Below are positions 27,398 to 32,274 of a DNA stretch of 32,274 bases, in pieces. Where the stretch lies: assembly GCF_003989515.1 (NCBI RefSeq), contig NZ_RBLU01000031.1:1-32274 (forward strand), read 5' to 3'. Every line of letters starts with the position of its first letter. Position 1 is the stretch's first letter. The notes beneath the pieces were generated by a model, which did not search any database, was not told the DNA's origin, and saw nothing but the letters and a program-made list of their open reading frames with translations. Source of the DNA: Curtobacterium sp. HSID17257. Its GTDB lineage: Bacteria > Actinomycetota > Actinomycetes > Actinomycetales > Microbacteriaceae. Made by a program: the position numbers and the translations under genes.

Positions 27398-28495
27398 TCA
27401 GCGCCGTCGGGTCGCGTCCTCGACGGTGCCCACGAGTTCCTCGAGGATGTCCTCGAGGAACAGCACACCGATCGTGCGTCCCTCGGCGTCGAACGCTCGC
27501 GCCACGTGGCGACCGGCGGCACGCATGGTCGCGAGGGCGTCCTCGAGGTCCATGTCCGTGTACAGCGAGATGAGCTGCCGGATCCGCTTCGGCGGCACCG
27601 GCACGTCGAACTCGTCCGGGCGCAGGTCGATGACGTCCTTCACGTGCACGTAGCCCGTCGGGTCGCCGTCGTCTCCGACGAGGACGTACCGCGAGAAGCC
27701 GCGCTGGGCGACCGCGCGCTCGACGTCCTCGGGGGTGGCGTCCTCGGGGAGCGTGACCAGGTCGGACATCGGCACGGCGACGTCCTTGACCTTCTTCTCC
27801 GTGAACTCGAACGCCATCGCGAGCTTGCCGTCGTCGGTGAGCGTGCCCTCGCGACGGGACTGCTCGACGATCGTCTGGACCTCCTCCACGGTGAACGCGC
27901 TGACGGCCTCGTCCTTCGGCTCGACCTTGAACAGGCGGAGCACGGCGTTCGCGGTCTCGTTCAGGCCGACGATCACCCAGTGCAGCGCGTGCCCGATGTA
28001 CCAGAGGGTCGGGACGAGCAGCAGCGCGGCGCGGTCGGGCATCGAGAACGAGATGTTCTTCGGCACCATCTCGCCGAACACCACGTGCAGGAAGGACACG
28101 AGCAGCAGCGTGAACACGAAGGCCACGGTGCCGATCACCTCGACGCTCCAGCCGGTCAGCCCGAGCGGAGCCTCGAGCAGGTGGTGGATCGCCGGCTCGG
28201 ACACGTTGAGGATCAGGAGCGAGCACACCGTGATGCCGAGCTGCGTGGTGGCGAGCATGCGGGTGGCGTGCTCCATCGCGGCGAGCGTCGTCTGCGCGGC
28301 CTTGGAACCGGCCTCGGCGCGCGGCTCGATCTGCGAGCGGCGGGCGGAGATGACGGCGAACTCGGCTGCGACGAAGTAGGCGTTGCCGAGCAGCAGCACG
28401 ACGAGCCAGAAGATGCCCCACCAGTCGGAGCTGCTCGACGCGGACTCACCGGCGGCGAGGACGACCATCCCGTCGTGCACGGACGTGGCGCTCAT
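27398..28495 (-). CDS. CNNM/CBS-domain membrane protein (HlyC/CorC-like), short form
   Basis: A 365-residue member of the CNNM family, thought to move or sense Mg2+ and other divalent cations. It has a hydrophobic N-terminal CNNM domain of three to four TM segments ([42 protein letters not shown]) to about residue 190, then a CBS pair (about 215-360, with [12 protein letters not shown] and [13 protein letters not shown]). It stops there, lacking the C-terminal CorC/HlyC domain that the upstream paralog has. Its ATG overlaps the stop of that paralog (ATGA, 28492-28495) and has a GGAGG site, so the two are made together and may form a heteromer. Confidence 0.88.
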   Translation of the reverse strand: MSATSVHDGMVVLAAGESASSSSDWWGIFWLVVLLLGNAYFVAAEFAVISARRSQIEPRAEAGSKAAQTTLAAMEHATRMLATTQLGITVCSLLILNVSEPAIHHLLEAPLGLTGWSVEVIGTVAFVFTLLLVSFLHVVFGEMVPKNISFSMPDRAALLLVPTLWYIGHALHWVIVGLNETANAVLRLFKVEPKDEAVSAFTVEEVQTIVEQSRREGTLTDDGKLAMAFEFTEKKVKDVAVPMSDLVTLPEDATPEDVERAVAQRGFSRYVLVGDDGDPTGYVHVKDVIDLRPDEFDVPVPPKRIRQLISLYTDMDLEDALATMRAAGRHVARAFDAEGRTIGVLFLEDILEELVGTVEDATRRR

Positions 28496-29898
28496 CGGGA
28501 GCCCTCCTTCGTGGCGGGGATGATGATCCCGGTGGCCGGGCGCTGCGCGGTCGCGGTGCTGCCGGTCGTGCTGCTGCCCGTCGTCGTCGGGACGGGGTCG
28601 GGGCGGTTCGGGGTCCAGCGGACGCGGTCGACCCGGCGCCCGTCCAGTCGCTCGACGCGGAACACACCGTCGTCGAGCGCGACCTCGTCACCGACCGCGG
28701 GCAGGCGCCCGAGCGAGGACATGATGAACCCGCCGACGGTCTCGTACGGTCCGTCCTCCGGCACCGTCACGCCGGCACGGTCCTCGAGCTCGTCGGGGCG
28801 CAGCAGCCCGGGGAAGGTCAACCAGTTGCGGGAGCGCACGACGTCGATGCGGGCGCGGTCGTGCTCGTCGGACACCTCGCCGACGATCTCCTCGACGAGG
28901 TCCTCGAGCGTGACGACACCGGCGGTGCCGCCGTACTCGTCGACGACGATCACCATCTGGTACCCGCGGCTCCGGACCTCGGCGAGCAGGGTGTCGCCGG
29001 GCATGGTCTCGGGCACGCGCTCGGCCTCGGTCATCAGGGCACCGACGGGCACCTCGGGGCGCTTCTCGCGCGGGACCGCGACGGCCTGCTTGACGTGCAC
29101 GATGCCGACGACGTCGTCAGCGTCCTCCTCGATGACGGGGAAGCGGCTGAAGCCGGTCCGGCGAGCCAGGGCGAGGACGTCGTCCGCCGACTCCGAGACG
29201 CGGATGGTCGACAGCCGGGGGCGCGGGGTCATCACGTCGCTCGCGTCCAGCTCGGAGAACGCGATCGTGCGCTGGAGCAGCGTCGCGGTGTCCTGCTCGA
29301 GCGAGCCCTCGGATGCCGAGCGGCGCAGGAGCGAGCTGAGCTCCTCGGCGCTGCGGGCACCCGACAGTTCCTCCTGCGGTTCGATGCCCATCGAGCGCAG
29401 GACGGCGTTCGCGGTGCCGTTGAGCAGGGCGACCGCGGGCTTGAACACGGTGGTGAAGGCGATCTGCAGCGGGACGACGAGCCGCGCGGTCTGCAGCGGG
29501 AGCGCGAGCGCGAAGTTCTTCGGCACGAGCTCGCCGAGGATCATCGACAGCAGCGTGGCGATGACGAGTGCGACGATCGAGCCGACGGTCTCGACGACCG
29601 CCTCGGGCAGCTGCATCGCGAGGAACGGTGCCTCGAGCAGCGTCGCGATCGAGGGCTCGAGCAGGTAGCCGGTCAGCAGCGTCGTCAGCGTGATGCCGAG
29701 CTGCGCGCTCGACAGGTGCGTCGACGTGACCTTCAGGGCGCCGATCACGGGCGCCAGGCCGGTCTCGCCGCGGTCGCGCCGGGCCTCGACCTCGGCGCGG
29801 TCGAGGTTCACGAGCGCGAACTCCGAGGCGACGAAGACACCGGTACCGAGGGTCAGCAGGATGCCGCCGACCAGCATGACGATGTCGAGGGGACTCAT
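28492..29898 (-). CDS. CNNM/CBS/CorC-HlyC membrane protein, long form
   Basis: A 468-residue protein with the complete HlyC/CorC layout: CNNM membrane domain (about residues 1-195, with [38 protein letters not shown] and ILGELVPKN), a CBS pair (about 215-340, with [39 protein letters not shown]), and the CorC/HlyC domain to about 430. A Ser/Thr/Gly-rich tail of about 30 residues follows. Likely role is divalent cation transport or homeostasis at the membrane; haemolysin names are historical. ATG 29898 has a GGGAGG site. The first gene of the pair; a TACGAT at 30001-30006 may be its -10. Confidence 0.9.
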   Translation of the reverse strand: MSPLDIVMLVGGILLTLGTGVFVASEFALVNLDRAEVEARRDRGETGLAPVIGALKVTSTHLSSAQLGITLTTLLTGYLLEPSIATLLEAPFLAMQLPEAVVETVGSIVALVIATLLSMILGELVPKNFALALPLQTARLVVPLQIAFTTVFKPAVALLNGTANAVLRSMGIEPQEELSGARSAEELSSLLRRSASEGSLEQDTATLLQRTIAFSELDASDVMTPRPRLSTIRVSESADDVLALARRTGFSRFPVIEEDADDVVGIVHVKQAVAVPREKRPEVPVGALMTEAERVPETMPGDTLLAEVRSRGYQMVIVVDEYGGTAGVVTLEDLVEEIVGEVSDEHDRARIDVVRSRNWLTFPGLLRPDELEDRAGVTVPEDGPYETVGGFIMSSLGRLPAVGDEVALDDGVFRVERLDGRRVDRVRWTPNRPDPVPTTTGSSTTGSTATAQRPATGIIIPATKEGSR

Positions 29899-30000
29899 TC
29901 TCCACCTCCCGACACAGGGGAAGCGGGGCTGCTCACCGAGTGAGCGCCGGATGAGTGGGAAGGCGAAGAAGGATTCGGAGGATCGTCCACAGTGAGCAAC

Positions 30001-30006
30001 ATCGTA
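30001..30006 (-). promoter_or_regulatory. Possible -10 of the CNNM operon
   Basis: TACGAT on the minus strand would give a leader of about 95 bases, which contains a small GCTCAC/GTGAGC hairpin (about 29931-29945) and a real ribosome binding site. I see no match to the Mg-sensing M-box riboswitch. Confidence 0.35.
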
Positions 30007-30047
30007 CCGGGTGCGCGGAGGCGGAGCCGAGAGGAAGTACAGGAAGT

Positions 30048-30096
30048 GCGTCGCGCCTCCCGTCGGTGCGTGGTGACCGGACGGGAGGCGCGACGC
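30048..30096 (-). terminator. Terminator of the HAD-OYE unit, GACGGGAGGC family
   Basis: A perfect 17-base stem (30048-30064 with 30080-30096) and a 15-base loop, starting 17 bases after the OYE stop. It has the same core as the hairpins at 12160 and 27338. Confidence 0.75.
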
Positions 30097-30113
30097 GCGT
30101 CGCGGACGCCGGC

Positions 30114-31196
30114 CTACGCCGTGACGCGCGCGCGGTGGTACTGCTGCGGCTCGTAGTCGAGGGTCACGCCGAGTTCCGCCGCGGCCCGGAGCGCGAACGC
30201 AGGGTCGCGGAGGAACTCCCGCCCGACCATCACGACGTCCGCCTGGCCGGTGGCGACGACCTGCTCGGCCTGGAAGGCCGTGGAGATCATGCCCACCGCG
30301 ATCGTGCCGATGCCGGCGTCGCGCTTGACCCGCTCGGCGAACGGGACCTGGTACCCGGGGCCGACCGGGATCGGGGCCTTCGCGACGTTGCCGCCGGTCG
30401 AGACGTCGGCCAGGTCGGCGCCGTGCTCGGCGGCCCAGCGCGCGACCTGCACGGTGTCCTCGACCGTGAGCCCGCCGTCGACCCAGTCGGTGGCCGAGAA
30501 CCGGACGACCACGGGGAAGCCCGCACCGACCTCGGCGCGGACGGCGTCGATCGTCTCGAGCAGCGCCCGGGCACGGTTCTCGAGCGAGCCGCCGTAGGCG
30601 TCCGTGCGGTGGTTGCTCAGCGGCGACAGGAACTGGTGCAGCAGGTAGCCGTGGGCGGCGTGCAGCTCGACGAGGTCGAAGCCCGCCTCGACCGCGCGTC
30701 GGGCAGCAGCGGCGAACGCGAGGGCGACGACACGGATGTCCTCGGTCTCGAGTTCGCGCGGCACCGCGTAGCCGTCGAAGGCCACGGCGGACGGGGCGAC
30801 CGTCGCCCAGCCGCCCTCGGACTCGGGCACGCTGCCCGACGTCTCGGACCAGGGGCGGTACGTCGAGGCCTTGCGCCCGGCGTGCGCGAGCTGGATGCCG
30901 GCAGCGGCGCCCTGCGCGTGCAGGAAGTCGACGATCGGCCGGAAGGCGTCGCGTTGCTCGTCGTTCCACAGCCCGACGTCCTGCGGGCTGATCCGGCCCT
31001 CGGGCACGACGCCGGCGGCCTCGACGACGACCGCACCCGCGCCGCCCTTGGCGAACCCGCCGAGGTGCACGAGGTGCCACGGCGTCGGGACGCCGTCCTG
31101 CTGCTCGACCGAGTACTGGCACATCGGGGAGACCCAGAGACGGTTGCGGACGGTCAGGTCGCGGATGGTGATCGGTTCGAACAGGGCGTGCGTCAC
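30114..31196 (-). CDS. namA: Old yellow enzyme family NADPH dehydrogenase (YqjM/NamA-like)
   Basis: An FMN-dependent ene-reductase that reduces C=C bonds of enones and other electrophiles with NADPH. At 360 residues it matches the thermophilic-like YqjM class. Cys26 and Tyr28 in SPMCQYS are the FMN-tuning residues at the same positions as in Bacillus YqjM, and the substrate-binding His179 and His182 with Tyr184 lie in HAAHGYLLHQFLSP. NHRTDAYGGSLENR and ADVVMVGREFLRDP, the FMN phosphate region, are intact. GTG 31196 overlaps the stop of the HAD gene (GTGA), so the two are coupled. A role in electrophile detoxification is inference. Confidence 0.92.
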   Translation of the reverse strand: MTHALFEPITIRDLTVRNRLWVSPMCQYSVEQQDGVPTPWHLVHLGGFAKGGAGAVVVEAAGVVPEGRISPQDVGLWNDEQRDAFRPIVDFLHAQGAAAGIQLAHAGRKASTYRPWSETSGSVPESEGGWATVAPSAVAFDGYAVPRELETEDIRVVALAFAAAARRAVEAGFDLVELHAAHGYLLHQFLSPLSNHRTDAYGGSLENRARALLETIDAVRAEVGAGFPVVVRFSATDWVDGGLTVEDTVQVARWAAEHGADLADVSTGGNVAKAPIPVGPGYQVPFAERVKRDAGIGTIAVGMISTAFQAEQVVATGQADVVMVGREFLRDPAFALRAAAELGVTLDYEPQQYHRARVTA

Positions 31197-31831
31197 GCGG
31201 GTGCTCCTTCGGCGTTCCGTGCCGCCAGGTCATGCAGGAAGGCCCGCAGTCCGGCCGGCGACGTGAAGTGGTGGCCGACCGCCCCGATCGCGTCTGCACC
31301 GGCGGCGTTCTCGGCCCTGTTGTCCACGAACACCATCTGCTCGGCCGCGATTCCCAGGCGCTCGCACGTTGTGCGGTAGACGGACGCGTCGGGCTTCAGG
31401 ACGTGCTCCTCGGCGCTCACCACGACCGTCTCGAACACCGACCCCATCGGCGACCAGCGGTACGGGTCGCCGAAGTCGCGGCCGGCGTTCGAGAGCAGGG
31501 CGAGGCGCGTGCCGGCGTCGTGCAGCTCCTCGACGATCGCCAGGACCTCGGGGTCGACCTCGAACCAGCCGGTGAAGTCGACGGCCCAGAAGCGGTGGAC
31601 GTCGGTGAGGCTCCACCGGCGGCCGGTCCGCGCCGCGATCGCGCGCCAGTACTCGAGCACCGTGAGGTCGCCGCGGTCCAGGTCGTGCCGCAGCTCCTGG
31701 TACACCGGCAGCAGCTCGTCCGCGGGCACGCCGGTCATCGCGACGAGGGTGTCCCACGCGCCCTGCGGCGTGCGGCTGATCACCTCGCCGTAGTCGAAGA
31801 CCACCACGCGACCGGGCAGGAACAGGCTCAT
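31193..31831 (-). CDS. HAD-superfamily hydrolase
   Basis: A 212-residue haloacid-dehalogenase-type phosphatase. Motif I is FDYGEV with nucleophile Asp13; the second acidic position is Gly, as in YihX-like sugar-phosphatases (DxGxV). Motif II is ALLSNAG, motif III is the Lys in HVLKPDASVY, and motif IV is VFVDNRAENAAGA. A helical cap lies at about residues 20-85. The substrate is probably a small phosphorylated metabolite but cannot be named. ATG 31831 follows TACGGT by 7 bases, so the mRNA is leaderless. It is divergent from the NAD(P)H-hydrate dehydratase across 24 bases and coupled to the OYE gene downstream. Confidence 0.88.
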   Translation of the reverse strand: MSLFLPGRVVVFDYGEVISRTPQGAWDTLVAMTGVPADELLPVYQELRHDLDRGDLTVLEYWRAIAARTGRRWSLTDVHRFWAVDFTGWFEVDPEVLAIVEELHDAGTRLALLSNAGRDFGDPYRWSPMGSVFETVVVSAEEHVLKPDASVYRTTCERLGIAAEQMVFVDNRAENAAGADAIGAVGHHFTSPAGLRAFLHDLAARNAEGAPA

Positions 31832-31838
31832 GCGCTCC

Positions 31839-31848
31839 ACCGTAACGT
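31839..31848. promoter_or_regulatory. Overlapping divergent -10 boxes
   Basis: The ten bases ACCGTAACGT hold two -10 hexamers on opposite strands: TACGGT (31844-31839, minus) for the HAD gene and TAACGT (31843-31848, plus) for the dehydratase. Each ends 7 bases before its own start codon. The -35 regions lie inside the opposite coding sequence. Confidence 0.55.
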
Positions 31849-31855
31849 GGCGGTC

Positions 31856-32274
31856 GTGAACGACTTCGTCCCCTTCGCCCCGACCGACGCCGCCGCCTGG
31901 ACCACCGCACCGCACGGCGAGTCGACCAAGTACCGCCGAGGAGTGCTCGGCGTCGCGACGGGGTCCGACCGGTACCCGGGAGCCGCCGTGATGGGCGTCG
32001 ATGCCGCGGTGCACACCGGCGTCGGGATGGTCCGGTACGTCGGGCCGTCGCGGGCGACCGACCACGTGCTCACCCGGCGTCCCGAGGTCGTCCCCGGTGT
32101 CGGACGCGTGCAGACATGGCTGGTCGGATCGGGCATCTCGGCGGACTCGCTCGACGAGCTCGACCGGTCCACCGCCGACGCGTTCCGGCACGCCTCGGAC
32201 GACGGGGTGCCGGTGATCGTCGACGCCGGGGCGATCCCGCTCGTCGACCTCGGCCCGCTCGCGGTGCTGACGCC
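31856..32274 (+). CDS. nnrD: ADP-dependent NAD(P)H-hydrate dehydratase, N-terminal part
   Basis: This reading frame runs off the window end, so only about 139 residues are seen. The enzyme repairs damaged NAD(P)H by dehydrating its hydrate, using ADP. The ribokinase-like fold is recognisable by KYRRGVLGVATGSDRYPGAA close to the start, the following VDAAVHTGVGMVRYVGP, the strand TWLVGSGI, and PVIVDAGAIPL. The start is GTG 31856, 7 bases after TAACGT. In other actinobacteria it can be fused to the epimerase NnrE; here no epimerase domain precedes it. The C-terminal catalytic part lies outside the window. Confidence 0.85.
   Translation, partial: MNDFVPFAPTDAAAWTTAPHGESTKYRRGVLGVATGSDRYPGAAVMGVDAAVHTGVGMVRYVGPSRATDHVLTRRPEVVPGVGRVQTWLVGSGISADSLDELDRSTADAFRHASDDGVPVIVDAGAIPLVDLGPLAVLT

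Noticed and set aside
29899-30006. Mg-sensing M-box riboswitch before the CNNM genes
   Set aside because: The leader is too short and shows only one small hairpin; no M-box core is recognisable.

Overview
The window is about 70% GC, gene-dense, and organised as in an actinobacterial chromosome. Three things point to Actinomycetota and probably Microbacteriaceae (Curtobacterium is my best guess from protein feel, not from a search): the prfB-ftsE-ftsX-smpB-ssrA order, a SigR/RsrA redox pair next to aroA-rsgA-hisN, and a fused Kgd-type 2-oxoglutarate decarboxylase. Nothing here marks a prophage, insertion sequence, integrative element or CRISPR array. The window looks like core chromosome with a few accessory genes.

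Layout. 124-5017 (+): release factor 2, the FtsEX divisome ABC module, SmpB, tmRNA, then an unrecognised protein with a lysine-rich repeat tail. 5116-7826 (-): a flavin monooxygenase behind an O-acetylhomoserine sulfhydrylase, probably sulfur assimilation. 7931-8518 (+): a uridine-kinase-like P-loop protein. 8515-11820 (-): a divergent GlmS-like aminotransferase, a 38-residue membrane peptide, an M50-like membrane protease and a Nudix hydrolase. 12239-14950 (-): a large LuxR-type ATPase regulator. 15457-19951 (-): aroA, rsgA, a membrane protein and hisN. 20073-21094 (+): the SigR-like sigma factor and its zinc anti-sigma factor. 21159-21599 (+): a GNAT acetyltransferase. 21716-25465 (-): kgd. 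25791-27230 (+): guaB1. 27398-29898 (-): two CNNM/CBS membrane proteins. 30114-31831 (-): an old yellow enzyme and a HAD hydrolase. 31856-end (+): the start of an NAD(P)H-hydrate dehydratase.

How genes work together. SmpB and tmRNA are the two parts of trans-translation, and RF2 terminates translation. FtsE and FtsX form one complex. SigR and RsrA are a thiol-redox switch. AroA, RsgA and HisN are unrelated housekeeping functions that are often adjacent in this phylum. Several pairs overlap by four bases (ATGA or GTGA), implying translational coupling: ftsE/ftsX, sigR/rsrA, the two CNNM genes, and HAD/OYE.

Two patterns run through the window. About half of the protein genes have a TANNNT hexamer ending 6-9 bases before the start codon, which indicates leaderless transcripts. 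Three of the intergenic terminator-like hairpins share the same GACGGGAGGC core. No previously undescribed defence or mobile system is evident. The most interesting signals are regulatory: a hairpin carrying the luxR start codon in its loop, a SigR-type promoter plus two start sites for sigR, and two divergent leaderless genes whose -10 boxes overlap.
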